A DNA stretch of 11,982 nt from D2472 sp964444385 (GTDB lineage: Bacteria; Pseudomonadota; Gammaproteobacteria; Magnimaribacterales; D2472), in the NCBI GenBank assembly GCA_964444385.1, contig CAYUHD010000043.1, positions 1 through 11,982 of the forward strand, written 5' to 3'. Below are positions 1 through 6,198 of the stretch, one piece after another. Position numbers and translations under genes: made by a program. Every line of letters starts with the position of its first letter. The stretch's first letter is position 1. A model generated the notes under the pieces. It saw nothing but the letters and a program-made list of their open reading frames with translations. It had not been told where the DNA came from and made no database searches.

Positions 1-155
1 ATTTGCAAGAGCACTCCGTTGTTTTAATTCGCGGAGGAAGAGTAAAAGACCTCCCAGGGGTTAGATATCATACAGTTAGAGGCTCTTTAGATACATCAGG
101 TGTAGCAAATAGAAAACAACGTAGATCCAAGTATGGAGCTAAAAAAGGTAAATAA
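1..155 (+). CDS. rpsL: 30S ribosomal protein S12, 3' end only (partial)
   Basis: This is the last 50 codons and stop of S12, the small-subunit protein at the decoding centre that monitors codon-anticodon pairing; the 5' part lies outside the window. Reading from base 3, the fragment begins LQEHSVVLIRGGRVKDLPGV and ends in a basic tail (RSKYGAKKGK). The loop RVKDLPGVRYH is intact. In E. coli it contains Lys87 and Pro90, where streptomycin resistance or dependence mutations arise, and Asp88, which is methylthiolated; here the wild-type residues are present. The fragment is about one residue shorter at the C terminus than E. coli S12. The TAA stop at 153-155 is two bases before the rpsG start, and the AAAGG in its last codons (144-148) serves as the rpsG ribosome binding site. 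Identity is certain from the conserved sequence. Confidence 0.97.
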   Translation, partial: LQEHSVVLIRGGRVKDLPGVRYHTVRGSLDTSGVANRKQRRSKYGAKKGK

Positions 156-157
156 GT

Positions 158-628
158 ATGCCAAGAAGAAGAAGCCCTGAAAAAAGAAAAATTCTACCTG
201 ATCCTAAGTACAAAGATATTATTGTTGCCAAGTTCATGAATCACATCATGAAAGATGGAAAGAAATCTGTAGCTGAAAAAATAGTATATGGGGCTTTTAA
301 CAAAATCGATCAAACTGCAAAAACTGACCCTGTTGAATTATTTAAGAAAGCTCTTGATACGATTGGCCCAATGGTTGAAGTTAAGTCAAGAAGGGTTGGC
401 GGAGCAACATATCAAGTGCCTATAGAGGTTAGGCCTTCTAGAAGACAAGCACTTGCAATGCGTTGGTTGGTTGAGGCTGCAAGAAAAAGAAGCGAGAAGT
501 CTATGGATCATAGGTTAGCTGGTGAGTTAGCTGATGCAGCAGAAGGCAAAGGCTCTGCCGTGAAAAAGAAAGAAGATGTTCATCGCATGGCTGAAGCCAA
601 CAAAGCTTTCTCTCATTTCCGTTTTTAA
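158..628 (+). CDS. rpsG: 30S ribosomal protein S7
   Basis: S7 nucleates assembly of the 30S head by binding the 3' major domain of 16S rRNA, and contacts the E-site tRNA. The 156-residue product matches the usual bacterial length. It opens with the typical MPRRR and RKILPDPKY motif, has VEVKSRRVGGATYQVP near residues 74-89 (the rRNA-binding beta-hairpin region), ALAMRWLVEAARKR near 98-111, and the terminal signature KKKEDVHRMAEANKAFSHFRF. ATG 158 is preceded by AAAGG (144-148) inside rpsL. The gap from rpsL is only 2 nt, whereas E. coli has a spacer of roughly a hundred bases there that holds the S7 autoregulatory target. fusA follows after 25 nt. It lies in the classic str gene order. Confidence 0.98.
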   Translation: MPRRRSPEKRKILPDPKYKDIIVAKFMNHIMKDGKKSVAEKIVYGAFNKIDQTAKTDPVELFKKALDTIGPMVEVKSRRVGGATYQVPIEVRPSRRQALAMRWLVEAARKRSEKSMDHRLAGELADAAEGKGSAVKKKEDVHRMAEANKAFSHFRF

Positions 629-653
629 TTAGTAATATTTCATAGGTTTTAAT

Positions 654-2747
654 ATGGCTAGACAGACTGAACTTAGTAGGTACAGAAACATTGGTATTTG
701 TGCACACGTTGATGCAGGCAAAACAACTACCACTGAAAGAGTACTTTTTTATACTGGCTTATCTCACAAAATTGGTGAAGTGCATGATGGTGCAGCTACC
801 ATGGATTGGATGGAGCAAGAGCAAGAAAGAGGTATTACCATTACATCTGCAGCAACTACTTGTTTTTGGTCAGGCATGGAGCAGCAATTTTCTCAACATA
901 GAATCAATATTATCGATACACCTGGCCACGTAGATTTTACTATTGAAGTTGAAAGATCTTTAAGGGTTTTAGATGGGGCTGTTGTAGTATTTTGCGGCAC
1001 CTCAGGAGTTGAGCCTCAATCTGAGACAGTATGGCGACAAGCAGATCGTTATGAAGTTCCTAGAATCGTTTTTGTGAACAAAATGGATAGAGCTGGAGCA
1101 GATTTTTCTAGGGTGACGAATCAAATTAAAACACGATTGAAAGCAAATGTTGTTCCCATGCAATACAACATTGGTGCAGAAGATGATTTCAAAGGTGTTG
1201 TTGATTTGGTAAGGATGAAGGGTATATTTTGGAATGAAGATGATCAAGGCCTGACTTTCGAAGAACAAGAAATTCCAGGTGATATAAAAGATACATGTCA
1301 ATCATTAAGAGAATCTATGGTTGAAAGTGCGGCCGAGGCTAATGAAGAGCTTATGAATGCATATTTAGAAAGTGGTGAGTTAACCCCTAAGCAGATTAAA
1401 GAAGGTATCAGAATAAGAACTCTTGCAAATGAAATAGTTCCAGCATTTTGTGGATCAGCATTTAAAAATAAGGGTGTTCAAGCTGTTTTAGATGCCGCAA
1501 TTGAATATTTACCTGCACCTAACGAAGTTAAAGCTATCAAAGGTTCATTGCCGGACGATAAAGAGGTTGAGATCAGTAGATCATCCTCAGATGAAGAGCC
1601 GTTTTCAGCTTTGGCATTCAAGATTGCTACCGACCAATTTGTCGGAACTTTAACATTTATTAGAGTTTATTCAGGCGTTCTTTCTGTTGGCGATGGCGTT
1701 ATGAACTCAACTAGATCTAAGAAGGAAAGAGTTGGCCGAATGGTTCAAATGCATTCAAATGACAGAAATGAAATTAAAGAAATTCGTGCTGGCGATATTG
1801 CAGCATGTATCGGATTAAAAGATGTAACTACTGGAGATACTCTATGTGATTTAGGTGATCAAGTTGTATTAGAGCGAATGGATTTTCCTGAGCCAGTTAT
1901 TTCAGTTGCAGTTGAACCTAAAACTAAATCAGATCAAGAAAAAATGGGCATTGCATTAGGCAAACTTGCACAAGAGGACCCGTCATTTAGAGTGCACACT
2001 GATGAAGAATCTGCGCAGACAATTATTTCTGGGATGGGCGAACTTCATTTAGATGTTCTTGTTGACAGAATGAAGAGAGAGTTTTATGTCGAAGCAAACA
2101 TAGGCAAACCGCAAGTTTCATACCGTGAAACTATTAGAGAATCAGTAGAGATCGAAGGAAAGTTTGTAAGACAAAGTGGTGGCAGGGGTCAATACGGGCA
2201 TGTATGGCTTAAATTAGAACCTCTTGGTCTTGATGATGAATATGAGTTTGTAGATAAGATTGTTGGTGGTGTTGTTCCTAAAGAATACATACCGGCAGTT
2301 AATAAAGGCATTCAAGAGCAAATGAAAAATGGTGTGATAGCTGGGTATCCACTTCTAGCTCTTAGAGCAACTTTATATGATGGATCTTTCCATGACGTTG
2401 ATTCTAGTGAAATGGCATTTAAAATTGCTGGATCTATGGCGCTTAAGGAAGGCTGTTTAAAGGCTCGACCAGTGCTTTTAGAACCAATGATGGCTGTAGA
2501 AGTGGTTACCCCAGAAGAGTATATGGGTGATGTTGTTGGTGATTTAAATAGAAGAAGAGGGATTATTTTAGGAATGGATGAAATCCCAACAGGTAAAACG
2601 GTCAGGTCAGAAGTACCCCTATCTGAGATGTTTGGATATGCCACTGATCTAAGGTCTGCAACTCAAGGTAGAGCAAGTTTTTCTATGGAATTTTTAAAAT
2701 ATGCAGAAGTTCCAAATAACATTGCTGAGAAGTTAAAAACAACATAA
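654..2747 (+). CDS. fusA: Elongation factor G
   Basis: EF-G is the cytoplasmic GTPase that drives tRNA-mRNA translocation and, with RRF, ribosome recycling. The product has 697 residues (E. coli 704) and all GTPase motifs: P-loop AHVDAGKTT (17-25), switch I RGITI (59-63), DTPGH (88-92, including the catalytic His92), NKMD (142-145) and GSA (267-269). The later domains are complete: domain II around AFKIATDQFVG, domain III with DPSFRVHTDEES, domain IV with GGRGQYGHVW, and the domain V ending SEMFGYATDLRSATQGRASF. This full set and its place in the str cluster argue for the canonical EF-G rather than a FusA2-type paralogue. A weak SD (AGG, 644-646) lies 7 nt before the ATG. No tuf gene follows; the next gene is rpsJ after 103 bases. 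Position 16 is Cys where E. coli has Ser, beside the P-loop. Confidence 0.98.
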   Translation: MARQTELSRYRNIGICAHVDAGKTTTTERVLFYTGLSHKIGEVHDGAATMDWMEQEQERGITITSAATTCFWSGMEQQFSQHRINIIDTPGHVDFTIEVERSLRVLDGAVVVFCGTSGVEPQSETVWRQADRYEVPRIVFVNKMDRAGADFSRVTNQIKTRLKANVVPMQYNIGAEDDFKGVVDLVRMKGIFWNEDDQGLTFEEQEIPGDIKDTCQSLRESMVESAAEANEELMNAYLESGELTPKQIKEGIRIRTLANEIVPAFCGSAFKNKGVQAVLDAAIEYLPAPNEVKAIKGSLPDDKEVEISRSSSDEEPFSALAFKIATDQFVGTLTFIRVYSGVLSVGDGVMNSTRSKKERVGRMVQMHSNDRNEIKEIRAGDIAACIGLKDVTTGDTLCDLGDQVVLERMDFPEPVISVAVEPKTKSDQEKMGIALGKLAQEDPSFRVHTDEESAQTIISGMGELHLDVLVDRMKREFYVEANIGKPQVSYRETIRESVEIEGKFVRQSGGRGQYGHVWLKLEPLGLDDEYEFVDKIVGGVVPKEYIPAVNKGIQEQMKNGVIAGYPLLALRATLYDGSFHDVDSSEMAFKIAGSMALKEGCLKARPVLLEPMMAVEVVTPEEYMGDVVGDLNRRRGIILGMDEIPTGKTVRSEVPLSEMFGYATDLRSATQGRASFSMEFLKYAEVPNNIAEKLKTT

Positions 2748-2777
2748 AACAATAGACTGATAAATACCTAAAATTTG

Positions 2778-2807
2778 TTGACATTAGGGGCTTTAGAGTC
2801 ATAGAAT
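2778..2807 (+). promoter_or_regulatory. Sigma-70 type promoter for the S10 part of the cluster
   Basis: A perfect -35 hexamer TTGACA (2778-2783) and a 5-of-6 -10 hexamer TAGAAT (2802-2807) are separated by 18 bp. TAGAAT followed by a CG-containing stretch resembles promoters of translation-apparatus genes in other gammaproteobacteria. The expected transcription start is about 2813-2815, leaving a leader of roughly 37 nt before the rpsJ start. No hairpin-plus-U-run terminator lies between fusA and this promoter, so readthrough from the str part probably adds to its output. The hexamers and spacing are read directly; activity is inferred. Confidence 0.75.
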
Positions 2808-2835
2808 ACGCAACATTTTGCATAAAGCAGAAATA

Positions 2836-2840
2836 TAGGA
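2836..2840 (+). promoter_or_regulatory. Weak ribosome binding site supporting the TTG start of rpsJ
   Basis: TAGGA lies 10 nt before TTG 2851. The same bases contain an in-frame TAG (2836-2838), so no start further upstream is possible. TTG 2851 is the only standard start between that stop and the conserved S10 core. Confidence 0.6.
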
Positions 2841-2850
2841 ATTAAGTAAA

Positions 2851-3162
2851 TTGGACAATCAATCAATAAGAATTCGCTTAAAAGCTTTTGACTATCGCTT
2901 GATTGATGCTTCAACTAAGTTAATAGTTGAAACTGCAAAAAAAACTGGCGCAATTGTTAAGGGGCCAATTCCCTTGCCAGTAAAGAAGGAAAGAACAACA
3001 ATTTTAACGTCTCCGCATAAAGATAAAGATGCGAGAGATCAGTATGAAATAAGAACATACAAGAGACTTATGGATATAGTTGAACCTACAGATAAAACTG
3101 TTGATGCTTTGATGAAGCTTGACCTTTCATCTGGGGTTGATGTGCAAATTAGCCTAGGTTAA
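2851..3162 (+). CDS. rpsJ: 30S ribosomal protein S10 (NusE), TTG start
   Basis: S10 is a 30S head protein; as NusE it also pairs with NusB in transcription antitermination on rRNA operons. The 103 residues equal the E. coli length. The core is unmistakable: RIRLKAFDYRLID (7-19), VKGPIPLPVKKERTTIL (36-52), the HKDKDARDQYEIRTYKR segment near 56-72, and the ending LDLSSGVDVQISLG. The start is TTG, not ATG. It aligns with the E. coli initiator (MQNQRIRIRLK against (M)DNQSIRIRLK), and an in-frame stop 15 nt upstream removes any alternative. The SD is weak (TAGGA, 10 nt upstream). It is the first gene after the promoter at 2778-2807. A 65-base spacer separates it from rplC, long for this cluster. 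A TTG start with a weak SD may limit initiation, which is inference. Confidence 0.97.
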   Translation: MDNQSIRIRLKAFDYRLIDASTKLIVETAKKTGAIVKGPIPLPVKKERTTILTSPHKDKDARDQYEIRTYKRLMDIVEPTDKTVDALMKLDLSSGVDVQISLG

Positions 3163-3227
3163 TTTGTTACTTTTTTAACGCTTAGCGGCCATAGAGGGTT
3201 TTAAGCCCCGTATAAAAGGAGAGTAAA
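3163..3227 (+). other. rpsJ-rplC spacer with two small inverted repeats
   Basis: These 65 bases are the longest spacer inside the S10-spc part. They contain GTTA-cttttt-TAAC (3166-3179) and GGGT-tttaa-GCCC (3196-3208, with one G-T pair), followed by the strong rplC ribosome binding site. Neither hairpin is followed by a U-run, so a terminator is unlikely. They may be a small regulatory or processing structure, or chance in AT-rich sequence. Confidence 0.35.
3216..3221 (+). promoter_or_regulatory. Strong ribosome binding site for the TTG start of rplC
   Basis: AAGGAG lies 6 nt before TTG 3228 and is among the best SD matches in the window. It fixes the start at TTG. The next in-frame ATG is codon 12, which would remove the conserved N-terminal GLVGKKSG. 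Confidence 0.85.
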
Positions 3228-3854
3228 TTGGGCATTGGCTTAGTTGGAAAAAAATCAGGAATGTCGAGACTTTTTCAAGAAGACGGCACTTCAGTTCCTG
3301 TGACGGTTATCTCAGTTGCAGCAAATTTTGTTGCTGATATTAAGACGCATGAAAAGCATGGATACTGCGCAGTTGTTGTATCAAAAAACACATCTAAAAA
3401 TTTAACAAAATCTTCTACAGAATTCTTTAAAAAACAAAACATCTCTAATGGTGAGTTATTTGAATTTAGAACAGAAGATATTGATGAGCTAAAAATTGGT
3501 CATCATTTAACTGCAGATATATTTGAAGTTGGAAAAATGGTTGATGTTACTGGGACCTCTAAAGGTAAGGGGTATGCTGGCGTTATTAAAAGACATAACT
3601 TTGCAATGCAGGATGCAACTCATGGTAACTCTTTAGCTCATAGAGCACATGGATCAATTGGTCAGTGTCAAACCCCTGGAAGAGTCTGGAAGGGTAAAAA
3701 AATGTCTGGACATATGGGGTATGAAACTAAAACTATTCAAGGTTTAGAGTTAATGGGTTCAGATGTTGAGAATAATCTCTTATATGTAAAAGGTGCTGTA
3801 CCCGGCTTTAATGGAGCCACACTAAAAATTACCCCTGCGGTGAAACAAAGATGA
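3228..3854 (+). CDS. rplC: 50S ribosomal protein L3, TTG start
   Basis: L3 is an early 50S assembly protein; its long loop reaches towards the peptidyl transferase centre. The product has 208 residues (E. coli 209). Recognisable parts are the N-terminal GIGLVGKKSGMSRLF, VDVTGTSKGKGYAGVIKRH (106-124), QDATHGNSLAHR (128-139), and the loop GSIGQCQTPGRVWKGKKM (142-159). The GQxQTPG segment is the region whose glutamine is methylated by PrmB in E. coli. It ends LLYVKGAVPG plus a basic tail. The start is TTG 3228, supported by AAGGAG 6 nt upstream and by alignment with MIGLVGKKVGM. It is the second TTG start in a row, in the same ten-base context as rpsJ. The TGA stop overlaps the rplD ATG by 4 nt (ATGA), implying coupled translation. 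Confidence 0.98.
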   Translation: MGIGLVGKKSGMSRLFQEDGTSVPVTVISVAANFVADIKTHEKHGYCAVVVSKNTSKNLTKSSTEFFKKQNISNGELFEFRTEDIDELKIGHHLTADIFEVGKMVDVTGTSKGKGYAGVIKRHNFAMQDATHGNSLAHRAHGSIGQCQTPGRVWKGKKMSGHMGYETKTIQGLELMGSDVENNLLYVKGAVPGFNGATLKITPAVKQR

Positions 3855-4462
3855 AATTAGACGTATTGAATATCAAAAATAAAAAAACAGATGTCAAAAT
3901 TTCTGAAAGTACTTTTGGGAAAGATTTTAACGAAACACTTGTTCATCAAGCGGTAGTTACATATTTGGCTGGATCTAGACAAGGCTCTCATAAACAAAAA
4001 ACTAGGTCAGAAGTGAGAGGCGGAGGTAAGAAACCTTATAGACAAAAGGGGACTGGTCGTGCAAGAGCTGGAACCATTAGAAGTCCTATTTGGAGAGGTG
4101 GTGGAGTTGCCTTTGCAGCAACACCTAGAGATTATTCTAAGAAAATTAATAAAAAAATGTATAGAGCTGCAATCAGCTCTATATTTTCTGAACTTCATAG
4201 ACAAAATCGTTTGGTAGCAATAGAGCAACCTAAATTTGAAGCACCTAAAACAAAAGAAATGAATAGCTTCTTGAAGCAATTCAATCTTGAGAAAGCGCTT
4301 ATTATTCTTGATGAAATGGATACAAATTTGTATTTGTCAGCAAGAAATATTCCTCATGTAGATGTTGTAACAGTTAAAGAAATTAACCCAGTCATTCTAC
4401 TGAGATCTGAAAAAGTTGCAGTTACCCCAGCTGCATTTAAGTTAATTGAGGAGTGGGTTTAA
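3851..4462 (+). CDS. rplD: 50S ribosomal protein L4
   Basis: L4 binds 23S rRNA domain I, and its extended loop lines the peptide exit tunnel. In E. coli L4 also represses its own operon by binding the S10 leader RNA and promoting attenuation. The product has 203 residues (E. coli 201). The tunnel loop is intact: QKTRSEVRGGGKKPYRQKGTGRARAG appears in two halves around residues 49-74, including the KKPYRQKGTGRAR part linked to macrolide resistance, followed by SPIWRGGGVAFAA and KKMYRAAISSI. The start overlaps the rplC stop (ATGA) and has no strong SD, so reinitiation is likely. The last codons, read Glu-Glu-Trp-Val, contain GAGGAG, the ribosome binding site of rplW. The E. coli type of L4 target leader is not visible upstream of rpsJ here. 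Confidence 0.97.
   Translation: MKLDVLNIKNKKTDVKISESTFGKDFNETLVHQAVVTYLAGSRQGSHKQKTRSEVRGGGKKPYRQKGTGRARAGTIRSPIWRGGGVAFAATPRDYSKKINKKMYRAAISSIFSELHRQNRLVAIEQPKFEAPKTKEMNSFLKQFNLEKALIILDEMDTNLYLSARNIPHVDVVTVKEINPVILLRSEKVAVTPAAFKLIEEWV
4448..4453 (+). promoter_or_regulatory. Ribosome binding site that decides the rplW start
   Basis: GAGGAG lies 8 nt before ATG 4462. A GTG at 4453 is in frame three codons earlier, but it overlaps this SD and leaves no spacing, so ATG 4462 is the start. The site is inside the last codons of rplD. Confidence 0.85.
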
Positions 4463-4755
4463 TGAACAACGAAAAGTTACATACATTAATTCATTCTCCT
4501 TATATTACAGAGAAGGCTACATCTGTTGGTAATTTAAATCAGGTTGTTTTTAAAGTGGATCTGTCAGCATCAAAGCTTGAGATTAAAAAAGCTGTTGAGC
4601 AGTTATTTGATGTAAAGGTTGAAGGTGTAACCACATCAACTCAAAAAGGTAAAGTAAAAAGAAACAGATTTGGAATATACAAAAGATCAGATTACAAGAA
4701 GGCCTTTGTTTCATTGAAAGAGGGTTCTGAAATTCAATTTGAGGGTATTAGTTAA
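4462..4755 (+). CDS. rplW: 50S ribosomal protein L23
   Basis: L23 sits at the exit-tunnel mouth and is the docking site for trigger factor and the signal recognition particle. From ATG 4462 the product has 97 residues (E. coli 100). Family features are the N-terminal LIHSPYITEKAT (8-19), LEIKKAVEQLFDVKVEGV and KGKVKRNRFGIYKRSDYKKA, the rRNA-binding loop, ending in VSLKEGSEIQF. The longer reading from GTG 4453 (100 residues) is rejected because the SD GAGGAG overlaps that codon. The start shares one base with the rplD stop (TAATG). The stop is 2 nt before rplB. In E. coli the trigger-factor contact is a Glu (Glu18) in the VSEK motif; the ITEK motif here keeps that Glu. Confidence 0.96.
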   Translation: MNNEKLHTLIHSPYITEKATSVGNLNQVVFKVDLSASKLEIKKAVEQLFDVKVEGVTTSTQKGKVKRNRFGIYKRSDYKKAFVSLKEGSEIQFEGIS

Positions 4756-4757
4756 TC

Positions 4758-5585
4758 ATGGCAGTTATAAAAGCAAAACCAACTAGCCCAGGTAGAAGAG
4801 GAGTTATTTCAATTAAATCTGATCTCTATAAAGGTAGACCTCATAAAGCTCTGCTTGAGAAAAAATCAAAAAATGGTGGAAGAAATAATAATGGAAGAAT
4901 AACCGTCAGACACCAAGGTGGCGGGCATAAGCAGCACTATAGAGTTATAGATTTCAGGCGAGATAAATTAGATGTCAAAGCGGTTGTAGAAAGAATTGAA
5001 TACGACCCAAATAGATCAGCTCATTTAGCTTTACTTAAATATACTGATGGCGAAAGAAGATACATCATAGCTCCTAGTAAAATTAAGGTTGGAGATCCAA
5101 TCCTCTCAGCAGATCAAACTGAAATGAAAGCTGGTAATTGCATGAAATTAGTTAACATTCCACTTGGAACATCAATTCACTGCGTAGAAATGAAGCCAGG
5201 AAAAGGTGCTCAAATAGCAAGAAGTGCTGGTACATCTGCAAGATTGGTTGCTAAGGAAGGAATATATGCAACTTTAAGATTGCAATCTGGTGAGATGAGA
5301 AAGGTCTTGTCAGCATGTAAAGCAACTCTAGGAACTGTATCAAATCAAGAAAATAACTTACGTTCATTGGGTAAAGCTGGTGCTAAGAGATGGAGAGGTG
5401 TTAGACCAACAGTAAGAGGCGTTGCAATGAATCCTGTTGACCATCCACACGGAGGTGGAGAAGGAAGAACTTCGGGTGGCAGGCATCCATCAACCCCTTG
5501 GGGTATTCCAACTAAGGGCTATAAAACGAGAAAAAATCAACGAACAGATGATCTGATTGTTAGAAGAAGAGCTAAAAGGAAATAA
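4758..5585 (+). CDS. rplB: 50S ribosomal protein L2
   Basis: L2 is one of the most conserved 50S proteins. It is needed for subunit association and lies close to the peptidyl transferase centre. The product has 275 residues (E. coli 273). The N-terminal part has GGRNNNGRITVRHQGGGHKQ (40-59) and YRVIDFRRDK (61-70). The central SH3-like part has EYDPNRSAHLALLKYTDGER (81-100). The C terminus has RWRGVRPTVRGVAMNP and DHPHGGGEGR, with His229 and His231 retained; His229 is the residue implicated in E. coli peptidyl transferase work. It ends in a basic RRRAKRK tail whose codons (AAGGA, 5576-5580) form the SD of rpsS, 2 nt downstream. GAGG at 4741-4744, inside rplW, is the likely SD for this gene, with rather long spacing. 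Confidence 0.98.
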   Translation: MAVIKAKPTSPGRRGVISIKSDLYKGRPHKALLEKKSKNGGRNNNGRITVRHQGGGHKQHYRVIDFRRDKLDVKAVVERIEYDPNRSAHLALLKYTDGERRYIIAPSKIKVGDPILSADQTEMKAGNCMKLVNIPLGTSIHCVEMKPGKGAQIARSAGTSARLVAKEGIYATLRLQSGEMRKVLSACKATLGTVSNQENNLRSLGKAGAKRWRGVRPTVRGVAMNPVDHPHGGGEGRTSGGRHPSTPWGIPTKGYKTRKNQRTDDLIVRRRAKRK

Positions 5586-5587
5586 TT

Positions 5588-5860
5588 ATGCCTAGATCAC
5601 TCAAAAAAGGACCATTCATTGATTTATCTTTACAAAAAGCAGTAGATAAAGCGATTGACGAAAACAGTAAAAAGCCGATTAAAACATGGTCACGAAGGTC
5701 AATGATCAGTCCAGTTATGGTTGGATTAACAATATCTGTTCATAACGGAAGACAACATGTCCCTGTTTACATAAACGAAGATATGGTTGGTCACAAATTA
5801 GGTGAATTTGCTATAACAAGAACTTTTAGAATGCACTCAGGCGACAGGAAGGCAAAATAA
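5588..5860 (+). CDS. rpsS: 30S ribosomal protein S19
   Basis: S19 forms a complex with S13 in the 30S head and contacts the A-site tRNA and the inter-subunit bridge. The product has 90 residues (E. coli 92). It starts MPRSLKKGPFID and contains IKTWSRRSMISPVMVGLTI (31-49), HNGRQHVPVYI (52-62) and HKLGEFAITRTFRMHSGDRK, all family signatures. The ATG is 2 nt after rplB and 7 nt after AAGGA. The stop shares one base with the rplV start (TAATG at 5858-5862). The terminal codons carry AGGAAGG (5846-5852), the rplV ribosome binding site. Confidence 0.98.
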   Translation: MPRSLKKGPFIDLSLQKAVDKAIDENSKKPIKTWSRRSMISPVMVGLTISVHNGRQHVPVYINEDMVGHKLGEFAITRTFRMHSGDRKAK

Positions 5861-6198
5861 TGGAAACTAGAGCATATTTAAAAGGAACAAGACTATCTGC
5901 TCAAAAAGCAGGTTTAGTCGCCGATGTTGTCAGAGGCAAATCAGTTCATGCAGCAATGGACTTTCTTACTTTTCATAAACAGAAAGCTTCTGCTGTTATC
6001 AAGAAACTTTTAGAATCTGCAATAGCTAATGCTGAAAATAATGATGAAGCTGATATTGATTTATTAGTTGTTAAATCAGTGATTGTTAATCAAGGCATGA
6101 GATTAAAAAGAATGAAACCGCGCGCAAGAGGAAGGGCTGACAGAATAATTAAGCCTACTTGTCATATTGAAATTATTTTATCGGATCAGGAGAAGTAA
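5860..6198 (+). CDS. rplV: 50S ribosomal protein L22
   Basis: L22 contacts all 23S rRNA domains. Its long beta-hairpin lines the narrow part of the peptide exit tunnel beside L4, the region altered in some macrolide-resistant strains. The product has 112 residues (E. coli 110). Visible features are LKGTRLSAQKAGLVADVVRG (7-26), ESAIANAENN (51-60), and the hairpin motif MRLKRMKPRARGRADRI (80-96) followed by KPTCHIEIIL. The hairpin has no deletion of the kind seen in resistance mutants. The start overlaps the rpsS stop by one base and has a strong AGGAAGG SD. The stop likewise overlaps rpsC by one base. The C-terminal Gln-Glu codons (CAGGAG) double as the rpsC SD. Confidence 0.98.
   Translation: METRAYLKGTRLSAQKAGLVADVVRGKSVHAAMDFLTFHKQKASAVIKKLLESAIANAENNDEADIDLLVVKSVIVNQGMRLKRMKPRARGRADRIIKPTCHIEIILSDQEK

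Noticed and set aside
501..707. Minus-strand open frame of 68 codons over the rpsG-fusA junction
   Set aside because: It is antisense to two certain genes, has no recognisable domain and its composition is that of a shadow frame. The other minus-strand frames (for example 1002-1301, 2312-2644, 4007-4279, 8510-8767, 11646-11960) are rejected for the same reason.
691..933. Plus-strand open frame of 80 codons inside fusA
   Set aside because: It lies wholly in the EF-G GTPase domain in another frame; the fusA frame carries all conserved motifs.
3196..3208. GGGT/GCCC hairpin as a terminator after rpsJ
   Set aside because: The stem is only four pairs and no U-run follows; it is followed by a strong SD and an essential gene.
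3211..3216. TATAAA as a possible -10 element before rplC
   Set aside because: No -35-like hexamer lies at the right distance, and a start from it would fall at the rplC start codon, downstream of the good SD.
4453..4461. Upstream GTG start for rplW
   Set aside because: The GTG overlaps the GAGGAG ribosome binding site and leaves no spacing, while ATG 4462 has ideal spacing of 8 nt and fits the family length.
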